The notes under the pieces are model-generated. The model worked only from the letters and a program-made list of their open reading frames with translations. It searched no databases and was not told the origin of the DNA. This document shows positions 1 to 9,402 of a stretch of DNA of 52,994 nucleotides, in pieces (positions within the stretch are counted from its first letter, which is position 1; the number at the start of each line of letters is the position of its first letter). Source of the DNA: Methyloversatilis sp. XJ19-49 (GTDB lineage: Bacteria; Pseudomonadota; Gammaproteobacteria; Burkholderiales; Rhodocyclaceae); assembly GCF_024580145.1 (NCBI RefSeq), contig NZ_JANINI010000008.1, forward strand, positions 159,069 through 212,062, written 5' to 3'. A program made the position numbers and the translations under genes.

Positions 1-11
1 AGCGTCAGGGC

Positions 12-1145
12 TCAGCCGGCGAAGAAGTTCTTCATCTTGTCCATCCACGATTTGGCGCGCGGGCTGTGGCTCGCTTCGTCGCTCAGGTTGATGTCGTCGA
101 ATTCCTTCAGCAGTTCCTTCTGGCGTGCCGTCAGATTGACCGGCGTTTCGACTACCACGTGGCACATCAGATCACCCGGGGTGCTGCTGCGCACGCCCTT
201 GATGCCCTTGCCGCGCAGGCGGAACACCTTGCCGGACTGGGTTTCCGACGGAATCTTGATCTTGGCGGCACCCTCCAGCGTCGGAATCTCGATTTCGCCG
301 CCCAGTGCCGCGGTGGCGAAGCCGATCGGCATTTCGCAGTGCAGGTCGTCGCCCTCGCGCTGGAACACGCTGTGCGGCTTGATGTGGATCTGCACGTACA
401 GGTCGCCGGCCGGGCCGCCGCCCTGACCATGCTCGCCTTCGCCGGCCAGCCGGATGCGGTCGCCTTCGTCGATGCCGGACGGAATCTTCACCTGCAGCGT
501 CTTGCTCGACTTCACGCGGCCGGCGCCATGGCAGGTGCCGCAAGGGTCCTTCACCATCTTGCCGGTGCCATGGCATTTGGGACAGGTCTGCTGGATCGAG
601 AAGAAGCCCTGCTGCATGCGTACTTGCCCCACGCCATTGCATGTCGTGCAGGTGACCGGCTTGGTGCCCGGCTTCGCACCGGTGCCATCGCAGGTGCCGC
701 ACTCGTCCATGGTCGGAATGCGGATGCGCGTGTCGGTGCCGCGTGCTGCCTCTTCGAGCGTGATTTCGAGGTTGTAGCGCAGATCAGCGCCGCGATAGAC
801 GCCGCTGCGCCCGCCGCCCGCCCGGCCGCGACCGGCTGCATTGCCGAAGATTTCGCCGAAGATGTCGCCGAAGGCATCACCGAAACCGGGGCCTGCGCCA
901 CCGCCACCCCCCATGTTGGGGTCGACGCCGGCGTGGCCGTACTGGTCATAGGCGGCGCGCTTCTGCCCGTCCGACAGGATTTCGTAAGCTTCCTTGGCTT
1001 CCTTGAACTTGTCTTCCGCTTCCTTGCTGTCCGGATTGCGGTCCGGGTGGTACTTCATCGCCAGCTTGCGGTAGGACTTCTTGATCTCGTCGTCGGATGC
1101 GTCCCGATTGACGCCGAGGATGTCGTAAAAATCGCGTTTTGCCAT
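12..1145 (-). CDS. dnaJ: Chaperone protein DnaJ (Hsp40)
   Basis: This cytoplasmic co-chaperone delivers unfolded clients to DnaK and stimulates its ATPase. The 377-residue protein has the full type I layout. An N-terminal J-domain carries the HPD tripeptide (KYHPDRNP, about residues 30-37), followed by a Gly/Phe-rich linker (about 75-115). A zinc-binding region has four CxxCxGxG repeats ([32 protein letters not shown]), and C-terminal substrate-binding domains follow. Length is normal for the family. It is the last gene of grpE-dnaK-dnaJ, 104 bases after dnaK. That gap contains a repeat-flanked hairpin ending close to the dnaJ start, so dnaJ may be tuned separately from dnaK. Confidence 0.98.
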   Translation of the reverse strand: MAKRDFYDILGVNRDASDDEIKKSYRKLAMKYHPDRNPDSKEAEDKFKEAKEAYEILSDGQKRAAYDQYGHAGVDPNMGGGGGAGPGFGDAFGDIFGEIFGNAAGRGRAGGGRSGVYRGADLRYNLEITLEEAARGTDTRIRIPTMDECGTCDGTGAKPGTKPVTCTTCNGVGQVRMQQGFFSIQQTCPKCHGTGKMVKDPCGTCHGAGRVKSSKTLQVKIPSGIDEGDRIRLAGEGEHGQGGGPAGDLYVQIHIKPHSVFQREGDDLHCEMPIGFATAALGGEIEIPTLEGAAKIKIPSETQSGKVFRLRGKGIKGVRSSTPGDLMCHVVVETPVNLTARQKELLKEFDDINLSDEASHSPRAKSWMDKMKNFFAG

Positions 1146-1152
1146 TCGTTAT

Positions 1153-1207
1153 CACCACAGATACGCCAAGGCACAGAGGAGCAGGGCGCGACCCTGCGTC
1201 TCTGTGC
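1153..1207 (-). repeat. Repeat-flanked hairpin between dnaK and dnaJ
   Basis: GCACAGAG (1171-1178) is perfectly complementary to CTCTGTGC (1200-1207). Nested inside is a second perfect stem, GCAGGG (1181-1186) with CCCTGC (1192-1197), around a 5-base loop. On the coding (minus) strand the outer arm continues towards dnaJ with another CTGTGG-type copy (1156-1161), ending about 8 bases before the dnaJ start codon. There is no T-run, so it is not an ordinary terminator. The layout (short-repeat arms, GC hairpin core, one arm at the downstream start) resembles the elements at carA-carB and guaB-guaA, although the repeat unit here is less regular. Confidence 0.7.
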
Positions 1208-1249
1208 CCCGGCGGTCAGGTCGCCATCGGCAACCGGAAGACGCGCAGC

Positions 1250-3169
<1,920 letters not shown>

Positions 3170-3227
3170 GTTCGGGGTCCTCTATATATAAGTGTGTGTG
3201 TCGGGAGCGAAACGACCGCTTGGCCTC

Positions 3228-3257
3228 AGATGTGGGCGCATTCGCCCACATTTCAAG
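3228..3257 (-). promoter_or_regulatory. Sigma-32 heat-shock promoter of dnaK
   Basis: On the minus strand, CTTGAAA (3257-3251) is a perfect -35 for the heat-shock sigma factor. It is followed after 15 bases by CCACATCT (3235-3228), 7 of 8 against CCCCATnT. Spacer length is within the known range. The promoter lies between grpE and dnaK, so dnaK and dnaJ can be induced independently of grpE. Confidence 0.8.
3231..3250. repeat. Perfect 8-bp inverted repeat inside the dnaK promoter
   Basis: TGTGGGCG (3231-3238) and CGCCCACA (3243-3250) are perfect complements around a 4-base loop. The palindrome begins inside the -10 element and ends at the base next to the -35 element, so it fills the whole promoter spacer. 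No T-run follows on the coding strand, which argues against a terminator. In grpE read-through RNA it would form a tight hairpin. On DNA it could be an operator. Confidence 0.75.
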
Positions 3258-3264
3258 GGGTCAT

Positions 3265-3798
3265 TCAGCTGGCTGCCCTGGAAACGATCACGAGGGCAGG
3301 GCGCAGCACGCGTTCATGCAGCAGATAACCTTTCTGCAGTACCTGAACCACGTGATTCGGCTCGCCCGGCGCCTCGATCTGGCTGATTGCCTGATGGCGG
3401 TGCGGGTCGAACTTCTCGCCGAGCGGATCTGTTTCCTCGACGCCGGCGCCACTGAAGGCCTGCTGCAGCTGCTTGAGCGTCAGTTCGACACCGGAGCGCA
3501 GTGTCGCCACGTCGGACGACTGGTCGGCGAGCGCCGCTTCCAGACTGTCCTTGACCGGCACCATCGCGCTGGCGAATTTCTCGGCCCCGAACTTGCCCGC
3601 CTTCAGCACATCCTCGGCCGCGCGGCGGCGCATGTTCTCGGTTTCGGCCTTGGCACGCAGCAGGGCGTCCTGTAATTCGGCCACCTTGAGTTCTGCAGCG
3701 GCAAGCGCCGGATCGGCGGTGGCTGCGTGTGTTTCGTCGGTGGCTGCGGCATCGGCCGGCAGCTCGTTCGGCAGGTCTTGCGGGGTCTGATCGGTCAT
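3265..3798 (-). CDS. grpE: Nucleotide exchange factor GrpE
   Basis: Releases ADP from DnaK, resetting the Hsp70 cycle, and acts as a dimer in the cytoplasm. The 177-residue protein has an acidic, Ala-rich N-terminus (about 1-35) and a long coiled-coil helix (about 36-75, [20 protein letters not shown]). The C-terminal beta domain has the family signature [12 protein letters not shown]...[24 protein letters not shown]. Length is typical. It is the first gene of the heat-shock operon. Upstream, across 194 bases, is the divergent Ser/Thr kinase gene. Confidence 0.97.
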   Translation of the reverse strand: MTDQTPQDLPNELPADAAATDETHAATADPALAAAELKVAELQDALLRAKAETENMRRRAAEDVLKAGKFGAEKFASAMVPVKDSLEAALADQSSDVATLRSGVELTLKQLQQAFSGAGVEETDPLGEKFDPHRHQAISQIEAPGEPNHVVQVLQKGYLLHERVLRPALVIVSRAAS

Positions 3799-3831
3799 GC
3801 AGCGATTTCCTCTGGCTTTCGGACCCGATGC

Positions 3832-3860
3832 ACTTGGGGCCGAAGCCGGGCGATTTCAAG
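3832..3860 (-). promoter_or_regulatory. Sigma-32 heat-shock promoter of grpE
   Basis: The minus strand reads CTTGAAA (3860-3854), 14 bases, then CCCCAAGT (3839-3832). The -35 is perfect and the -10 is 7 of 8 against CCCCATnT. It lies 34 bases from the grpE start and is the best-formed promoter in the window. Confidence 0.85.
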
Positions 3861-3927
3861 CCCCGCCGACATGTATGGTTTTTGCCCGCGACAGCGCACA
3901 AGTTCAGGGTGACATCGGGAACTGCTT

Positions 3928-3956
3928 TTGTTCCATGAAGGCCGATGCCCTATCAT
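3928..3956 (+). promoter_or_regulatory. Candidate sigma-70 promoter of the Ser/Thr kinase gene
   Basis: TTGTTC (3928-3933), a 17-base spacer and TATCAT (3951-3956) lie 37 bases before the kinase ATG. Both hexamers match the housekeeping consensus moderately and the spacing is ideal. No activator site was recognised. Confidence 0.5.
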
Positions 3957-3992
3957 TGCGGATGTTCATGACGCCTCCATCGCACTTCAAGA

Positions 3993-5375
3993 ATGCTTGA
4001 TCGCATCGGCAAATACAGGGTTATCCGGGAAATCGGCAAGGGCGCGACCGCCACCGTATACCTATGCAAGGCCGATGACATCGAAGAACTGGTCGCCGTG
4101 AAGCTGGTCGATTTCGGCGACAAGAACCGCGATCAGGGCAAATGGTCGCGCCGCATGCGCAAGCTGTTCCTGACCGAGGCGGCGATCGCCGCAAAACTCA
4201 ACCACCCGAACATCATCCGCATCTTCGACGCGCAGGTGGAAGAGGGGCGCGCCTACCTGGTGATGGAGTACATCGAGGGCGAAGCACTCGATCACTACTG
4301 CGAATTCAACAAGATGCTGCCGCTGCCGCGCGCCGTCAGCATCGTGTTCAAGTGCTGCATGGCACTCGACTACGCGTTCAAGCAGGGTGTCGTGCACCGC
4401 GACATCAAGCCGGCCAACATCCTGATCGGCGCCAATGACCTCGTGAAGGTCACGGATTTCGGGCTGGCGCTGAATGTCGCGAAGGAAAACGACAAGGATT
4501 CGACCTTCATCATGGGCGTGGGCTCACCGGCCTACATGAGTCCGGAACAGGTGAAGGGCTATCCGCTGAACCAGAAGACCGATCTGTATTCGCTCGGCGT
4601 GGTGCTGTTCCACCTGCTGACCGGGCGGCTGCCTTTCCGCGCCAAGCATCCGGCCCAGCTGATCTACAAGATCATCAATGCCGATCCGCCATCCGCGTCG
4701 CAGCTGAATCCGGAAGTGCCCGAAGGCATGGACCGGGTAATCCGCAAGGCGCTCGAAAAGGATCTGTACTCGCGCTACAAGAATGGTGCCGAATTCGCGA
4801 AGGATCTGTCGTCGGTGCGCTTCAAGCTGCTCGACGACGCTTACGTGCCGCCGGACACGACCCGTTTCAACATTTTGCGGAAGATGGCCTTCTTCACCGA
4901 ATTCGACGATGTCGAGGTGTGGGAGGTGCTGCGCTTTTCCGGCTGGCGCCAGTTTGCCGAGAACGCCGTGATGATGCGCGAGGGCGATACCGACAACCGC
5001 TTCGGCCTCATCGTGTCAGGACAGGCCCAGGTCAGCGTTGGTGGTCGTCTGCTGGCCGAACTGGGTACCGGCGACGTGGTCGGCGAGATGGGCTATCTCG
5101 ATCCCAAGCATGTCAGCCGGTCGGCCACCGTGATCGCCACGACCCAGATCACCTTTCTGGAAATCAATCCGTCGGCGCTGACGCTTGCGTCGGAGGAATG
5201 TCTCGAACATTTCCGCGGCCAGCTGATCAGTACCGTCGTGCAGCGTCTGATCCGCGCCAACGCCGCTCTCGCCGCACAGGGCGAAGAAGTCATGCTGCCG
5301 ACAGAGTCCGGTTTCTGCGTCGCCGGTGTCGGGCTTGATCTCGAACTTGCACCTGATCCGCCGCTCCGTCGCTGA
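3993..5375 (+). CDS. Eukaryotic-like Ser/Thr protein kinase with C-terminal cyclic-nucleotide-binding domain
   Basis: The 460-residue protein is a predicted cytoplasmic kinase; no membrane segment is visible. The Hanks-type kinase domain (about 8-270) has a glycine loop GKGATATVY (15-23) and the ATP lysine in VAVK (K37). The catalytic loop is HRDIKPAN (135-142), with DFG (155-157) and activation segment GSPAYMSPEQ (177-186), so it looks active. A cyclic-nucleotide-binding (CAP/Crp-type) domain spans about 310-430. It keeps the phosphate-binding features G364-E365 and SRSAT with R376. Inference: a cyclic nucleotide, or another ligand in that pocket, gates the kinase. The ribosome site is weak. 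It separates grpE from hemH, which lie close together in many relatives. Substrate and ligand are unknown; the neighbouring AP2-like protein is one possible target. Confidence 0.9.
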   Translation: MLDRIGKYRVIREIGKGATATVYLCKADDIEELVAVKLVDFGDKNRDQGKWSRRMRKLFLTEAAIAAKLNHPNIIRIFDAQVEEGRAYLVMEYIEGEALDHYCEFNKMLPLPRAVSIVFKCCMALDYAFKQGVVHRDIKPANILIGANDLVKVTDFGLALNVAKENDKDSTFIMGVGSPAYMSPEQVKGYPLNQKTDLYSLGVVLFHLLTGRLPFRAKHPAQLIYKIINADPPSASQLNPEVPEGMDRVIRKALEKDLYSRYKNGAEFAKDLSSVRFKLLDDAYVPPDTTRFNILRKMAFFTEFDDVEVWEVLRFSGWRQFAENAVMMREGDTDNRFGLIVSGQAQVSVGGRLLAELGTGDVVGEMGYLDPKHVSRSATVIATTQITFLEINPSALTLASEECLEHFRGQLISTVVQRLIRANAALAAQGEEVMLPTESGFCVAGVGLDLELAPDPPLRR

Positions 5376-5449
5376 AGGACGCCGCCTTGCGGTCCGGACA
5401 CACTTCACGACCCGCCTGTTTCATCGTGAAACGCAGCCGCTCAGGCCGC

Positions 5450-5476
5450 TAAAGTTTCGATCCTGCAGGCCGAAAC
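5450..5476 (+). promoter_or_regulatory. Candidate sigma-28 (FliA) flagellar-type promoter before the AP2-like gene
   Basis: TAAAGTTT (5450-5457) is identical to the sigma-28 -35 consensus. Exactly 11 bases later comes GCCGAAAC (5469-5476), 6 of 8 against GCCGATAA including the invariant GCCGA. The AP2-like start codon is 51 bases further on. The two elements also contain a 7-base inverted repeat (AGTTTCG/CGAAACT, 5453-5459 and 5471-5477), so a repressor site is an alternative reading. Confidence 0.6.
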
Positions 5477-5527
5477 TCTCCTCACAGGCACCCGGCCAAC
5501 CCGGTGCTGATCGGAAGGAGACCGACC

Positions 5528-6061
5528 TTGAGCCGCAATTCAGTTTATGGCATCAGCCGCGTGGATAACGAAGCCAGCCGGACGCATGGCTGGCTCGTGA
5601 CCATCCAGCGACGTGGCGTGATACACCGCAAGCACTTCAGCGATGGCGTGTTCGGCGGCAAGCAGAAAGCGTTCACCGCCGCCAAGCAGTTCAGGGACGA
5701 CATCATTGCGAAGTTTCCGCCGTTCTCGCTGCGCGAGTATTCGAGCATCGTCAAGAAGAACAACCGCTCCGGCGTCGTCGGGGTGTGCCGTTACTGTGCG
5801 TCGGAAACGCGCGACATGCCGGAAGAGAAACAGCGCTGGTTCTGGGTGGCTTCATGGCCACTGCCATCGGGTCGGCGCAAGCGGGTGAAATTCTCGGTCA
5901 ACAAGTACGGTGAGGAAGGCGCGTTCAAGATGGCACTGAAGGCGCGCAAGGACGCGCTGAAGAAGCTCGACGGCCAGTTCGATCCTGGCGCATCGCGCCG
6001 CGGTCGCCCGCGCCGTGCCAAGAATGACGAAACGTCGGTGGCCGAAGCACGCGCTGCTTGA
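5528..6061 (+). CDS. AP2/ERF-like domain protein, probable DNA-binding
   Basis: A 177-residue basic protein with two segments resembling the AP2 fold, a three-stranded sheet plus helix. The first is about 5-55 (GISRVDN, GWLVTIQRRG, RKHFSDGVFGGKQKAFTAAK). The second is about 73-130 (NNRSGVVGVCRY, RWFWVASWPLP, KRVKFSVNKYG, GAFKMALKARK), followed by an Arg/Lys-rich tail (GRPRRAK). AP2 domains in bacteria usually belong to homing endonucleases, but no nuclease motif is present here, so a stand-alone regulator is more likely. The TTG start is chosen because GGAG lies 7 bases before it; a GTG 24 bases upstream is the alternative. It lies 152 bases after the kinase gene and seems to have its own sigma-28-like promoter. 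The target is unknown. Confidence 0.72.
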   Translation: MSRNSVYGISRVDNEASRTHGWLVTIQRRGVIHRKHFSDGVFGGKQKAFTAAKQFRDDIIAKFPPFSLREYSSIVKKNNRSGVVGVCRYCASETRDMPEEKQRWFWVASWPLPSGRRKRVKFSVNKYGEEGAFKMALKARKDALKKLDGQFDPGASRRGRPRRAKNDETSVAEARAA

Positions 6062-6078
6062 AATTTGGTCAGCGCATG

Positions 6079-6110
6079 AAAAAAGGCGACCCCCGGGGTC
6101 GCCTTTTTTT
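6079..6110. terminator. Bidirectional intrinsic terminator between the AP2-like gene and hemH
   Basis: GGCGACCCC (6085-6093) pairs with GGGGTCGCC (6095-6103; in practice the inner bases form the loop). It is flanked by six A before and seven T after, so it can terminate both convergent genes. Confidence 0.92.
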
Positions 6111-6137
6111 CGTTGTCTCCCGCTGGGGAGCACGCCG

Positions 6138-7235
6138 CTATTTCAGTGCACCGAAAGACTTCGCGCGTTCGGCCTGCAGGGCCAGCTGATCGGCCACCGG
6201 ACTCGCTTCGTCCCACCAGTGACCCAGTTCGCGTCGCACGATGCGGCCCAGTGCGTCAATCCAGTCGGCACGCTCGTTCAGGCAGGCGATGTACTGGAAG
6301 GTCTTGCCGCCCTTGCCGATGAAGGCTTCACGGTTTTCCACCGCGATCTCCTCCAGCGTTTCCAGGCAGTCGGCCACGAAACCCGGGCAGATCACGTCCA
6401 CGCTCTGCAGGCCCTCCGCGGCGAGCTTCTCAAGCGTCGGCTGCGTATACGGTTCGAGCCAGCGCGCCTTGCCGAAGCGTGACTGGAAGGTAACCAGATA
6501 CTGATCCTTCGCCAGCCCGAGCGCTTCGGCGAGCAGCCGGCCGGTCTTGTGGCACTCGCAGTGGTAGGGGTCGCCCTGTTCCAGATGGAAGTGCGGCACG
6601 CCGTGGAAGGACATGACCAGCTTGTCCGCACGGCCGTTCTTCGCCCAGTGCTCGCGCACGCTGGCCGCGAGCGCACCAATGTAGCCGGCGTCGGCTGCGA
6701 AGGCTCTCAGATAGCGCAGCTCCGGCAGGTTGCGCCAGCGCAGCAGGGTCTGCGCCAGTTCGTCGATCATCGAACCGGTCGTGCTCGATGCCGCCTGCGG
6801 ATACATCGGCAGCATCAGGATGCGCGTGCAGCCATCCATCTTCATCTGCTGCAGCACCTCGCCGATGGCCGGACTGCCGTAGCGCATCGCAAATCGCACA
6901 TCGATGTCGGGCTGACCTTCGGCAATCATCCAGCCGCGCAGCAACTTGGCCTGGCGTTCGGTATGCACGCGCAGCGGCGAGCCTTCGTCGGTCCACACCG
7001 AGGCATACTTTTCGGCGGACTGTTTCGGGCGCACGTTCAGGATGATGACGTTCAGGATGAACCACCACACGGCCTTCGGAATCTCGACCACGCGGTCGTC
7101 CGACAGGAACTGCTTGAGGTAGCGCCGCAGCGACGGTGCGTCCGGCTTGTCGGGAGTGCCGAGGTTCACCAGCAACACGCCGGTGCGCGCGGGCTGGCCA
7201 TGGGTGTAGGACGGTTCGGCGTTGAATCGTGACAT
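6138..7235 (-). CDS. hemH: Ferrochelatase
   Basis: Inserts Fe2+ into protoporphyrin IX, the last step of protoheme synthesis. The enzyme is cytoplasmic and membrane-associated. The 365-residue protein contains GVLLVNLGTPD (19-29). The ferrochelatase signature SFHGVPHFHLEQGDPY holds the catalytic histidine H211, and the acidic motif CPGFVADCLETLEEI is at about 283-297. Length fits proteobacterial enzymes. It lies 58 bases after hrcA on the same strand, and its 3' end meets the AP2-like gene at a shared terminator. Confidence 0.97.
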   Translation of the reverse strand: MSRFNAEPSYTHGQPARTGVLLVNLGTPDKPDAPSLRRYLKQFLSDDRVVEIPKAVWWFILNVIILNVRPKQSAEKYASVWTDEGSPLRVHTERQAKLLRGWMIAEGQPDIDVRFAMRYGSPAIGEVLQQMKMDGCTRILMLPMYPQAASSTTGSMIDELAQTLLRWRNLPELRYLRAFAADAGYIGALAASVREHWAKNGRADKLVMSFHGVPHFHLEQGDPYHCECHKTGRLLAEALGLAKDQYLVTFQSRFGKARWLEPYTQPTLEKLAAEGLQSVDVICPGFVADCLETLEEIAVENREAFIGKGGKTFQYIACLNERADWIDALGRIVRRELGHWWDEASPVADQLALQAERAKSFGALK

Positions 7236-7276
7236 GGGCTCGTTGGGGTTGCGGTGCGCGCATCCATGGCGCGCCC

Positions 7277-7294
7277 GGTTCGGGTGGTTCGGGT
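7277..7294. repeat. Two tandem 9-bp repeats at the hrcA stop codon
   Basis: GGTTCGGGT occurs twice in a row (7277-7285, 7286-7294), the second touching the hrcA stop codon. Next to it, GCGCGC (7258-7263 and 7269-7274 as read on the plus strand, give or take a base) can form a short hairpin before hemH. The arms are not complementary to the hemH side, so this only partly resembles the paired-repeat elements elsewhere in the window. Confidence 0.5.
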
Positions 7295-8313
7295 CAGGTC
7301 TGGCTCAGCGCGCTCGACAGCAGCTTGGCGGTGACATCGACAATCGGAATGACGCGCTCGTACGCCATGCGGGTCGGGCCGATCACGCCGACGCTGCCGA
7401 CCACCTGACCCTGAATTTCGTAGGGCGCGGTGACCACGCTGCATTCGTCGAGCGGTGCCAGACCGGATTCACCGCCGATGAACAGTTGCACGCCTTCTGC
7501 CTGCTGCGAAAGATCGAGCAGACTGGCAAGCTGCGTGCGCTGGTCGAACAGTGAAAAAAGCTCGCGCAGACGGGACATGTTTGAAGCCAGATCATCCACT
7601 GCCAGCAGGTTGCGCTCGCCGGAAATGACATACTGGCCCTTGTCGCCGGAAAAGGCCTCGTTGCCCGCCTGCAGCGCAGCCGCCATCAGCGACGTCAGAT
7701 CGCCATGCAGCTTCTTCAGTTCCGCCTGCAGCCGGCCGCGGATTTCCTCGAAATCAAACCCGACATAGTTCTGGTTCAGGAAATTGGCTGCGCTGACCAG
7801 TTCTGCCGGCGAGAAATTGCGCTCCGTCAGCAGGATGCGGTTCTGCACCTCGCCCTGATCGGTCACGATGATGAGCAGGATGCGCTTGTCGGACAGGCTG
7901 AGGAATTCGATCTGCCGGATACGCACCATCTGGCGCCGCGGTGCCACCACAATGCCGGCGAAGTGAGTCAGTTGCGACAGCAGTTGCGAGGCCTGACCGA
8001 CCAGCACGCGCGGATCGGCCGGGCGCAGTTCACCCTTCAGTTCGCTGATCTGGCCGGGCTCCAGCGGCTGCACCGACAGCAGGCTGTCGACGAAGAACCG
8101 GTAGCCGCGCGGCGTCGGAACGCGTCCGGCCGAGGTGTGCGGGCTGGTGATGAAGCCCAGCTCCTCCAGATCCGACATCACGTTGCGTATCGTGGCCGGC
8201 GACAGGTCCAGCCCCGAATACTTCGAAAGCGTGCGGGAGCCGACCGGCTGACCGTCGGCGATGTAGCGTTCGACCAGGGTTTTGAGCAGCAGTCTGGAGC
8301 GGTCTTCGAGCAT
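7294..8313 (-). CDS. hrcA: Heat-inducible transcription repressor HrcA
   Basis: DNA-binding repressor of chaperone genes that usually acts at CIRCE operators and depends on GroEL for folding. The 339-residue protein has an N-terminal winged-helix domain (about 1-75) with [19 protein letters not shown] and [20 protein letters not shown], typical of the family. A GAF-like central region and a C-terminal dimerisation domain ending NVTAKLL-type follow ([15 protein letters not shown]). The start [15 protein letters not shown] is canonical. I see no CIRCE sequence before hrcA, grpE or dnaK, so its targets (probably groESL) lie elsewhere. Divergent from nadK across 144 bases. Confidence 0.97.
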   Translation of the reverse strand: MLEDRSRLLLKTLVERYIADGQPVGSRTLSKYSGLDLSPATIRNVMSDLEELGFITSPHTSAGRVPTPRGYRFFVDSLLSVQPLEPGQISELKGELRPADPRVLVGQASQLLSQLTHFAGIVVAPRRQMVRIRQIEFLSLSDKRILLIIVTDQGEVQNRILLTERNFSPAELVSAANFLNQNYVGFDFEEIRGRLQAELKKLHGDLTSLMAAALQAGNEAFSGDKGQYVISGERNLLAVDDLASNMSRLRELFSLFDQRTQLASLLDLSQQAEGVQLFIGGESGLAPLDECSVVTAPYEIQGQVVGSVGVIGPTRMAYERVIPIVDVTAKLLSSALSQT

Positions 8314-8457
8314 GACTTCGCGGTTTGTGTGCGCTTCCGGCTTCAGATTCTAGAACGGTGCCGCGGGTGCGACGGCGTCAGGCCCGGATATTGACACAGG
8401 CCGGCCCGCTCTCGTCGGCTTCGCGGTCGATCGCGGCCTTTGTGGTTTAATTCGACG

Positions 8458-9348
8458 ATGGACAAATCCCCACCGTCGTTCGGCTGCGTCGCCCTGATTG
8501 GCAAGTACCAGAGCGCGGAGGTGGGCGAATCGATGCGCACGCTCGCGCACTGGCTGCGCGACTCCGGCCGCGAGGTGCTGATCGAGCAGGATTCTGCGGA
8601 TGCCTTGTCCGGCAACGATTTCGAGCCGGCTGCATTCGACGGGATCGGCCGGCGCGCCGGGCTGGCGGTGGTCATCGGTGGCGATGGTTCGCTGATCAGC
8701 GCGGCCCGCAAGCTGGCGCCGCACGCCGTGCCGCTGGTTGGCGTCAATCAGGGGCGACTGGGTTTTCTGACCGATGTCGCCCGTTCCAACATGCTGTCGG
8801 CGATGGAAGCCCTGATGGCAGGGCAATTCACCCGCGAGCGCCGTGCGCTGCTGCAGGCAGGCGTGCTGCGTGACGGGGAGTCCGTTTTCTCGGCGCTGGC
8901 GCTCAATGATGTCGTGCTGTCCAAGGGCGACCTCGGCCGCATGATCGAGTTCGAAGTCCGGGTGGACGACGAATTTGTATACAGTCAACGCTCCGACGGG
9001 CTGATCATTTCCACGCCGACCGGCTCGACGGCCTATTCGCTGTCGGCCAACGGTCCCATCGTGCATCCGTCGCTCGGAAGCATGCTCATCGTTCCGCTGT
9101 GTCCGCACGCCTTGTCGTCGAGACCGATTGCGCTGAGTGACAGTTCGGTGCTGGATGTCCGGTTGTTTCTTCGGCATGACGCGCGCGCCCATTTCGACGG
9201 CCAGGAACATTTCAATCTGCAGGGTGGAGACTGCCTGCGCATCGAGCGATCGCCGTATTGCGTAACCCTGATGCATCCTCCGGGCTACAGCTACTTTGCC
9301 ATGTTGCGCGAGAAGCTCCGCTGGAGCGAAGCGCCAAAAGAGGCCTGA
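8458..9348 (+). CDS. nadK: NAD kinase
   Basis: Phosphorylates NAD+ to NADP+ in the cytoplasm, the only de novo source of NADP(H). The 296-residue protein has the diagnostic GGDGS motif (74-78). It also has NQGRLGFLTDV, ALNDVVLSKG, and the C-terminal TPTGSTAYSLSANGPIVHP nucleotide-binding loop. The ATG is preferred because MDKSPPSFGCVALIGKYQ matches the usual N-terminus; an in-frame TTG lies 18 bases upstream and neither has a strong ribosome site. Its neighbour recN, 54 bases downstream, is a common partner in proteobacteria. Confidence 0.96.
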   Translation: MDKSPPSFGCVALIGKYQSAEVGESMRTLAHWLRDSGREVLIEQDSADALSGNDFEPAAFDGIGRRAGLAVVIGGDGSLISAARKLAPHAVPLVGVNQGRLGFLTDVARSNMLSAMEALMAGQFTRERRALLQAGVLRDGESVFSALALNDVVLSKGDLGRMIEFEVRVDDEFVYSQRSDGLIISTPTGSTAYSLSANGPIVHPSLGSMLIVPLCPHALSSRPIALSDSSVLDVRLFLRHDARAHFDGQEHFNLQGGDCLRIERSPYCVTLMHPPGYSYFAMLREKLRWSEAPKEA

Positions 9349-9402
9349 GCTTTTCCCGTTCTGCCCGATTTACATCACCGATCCGAATCCTCACCGCGCT
9401 GC

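Noticed and set aside
8314-8457. CIRCE operator before hrcA
   Set aside because: No TTAGCACTC-n9-GAGTGCTAA or near match in this gap, nor before grpE or dnaK.
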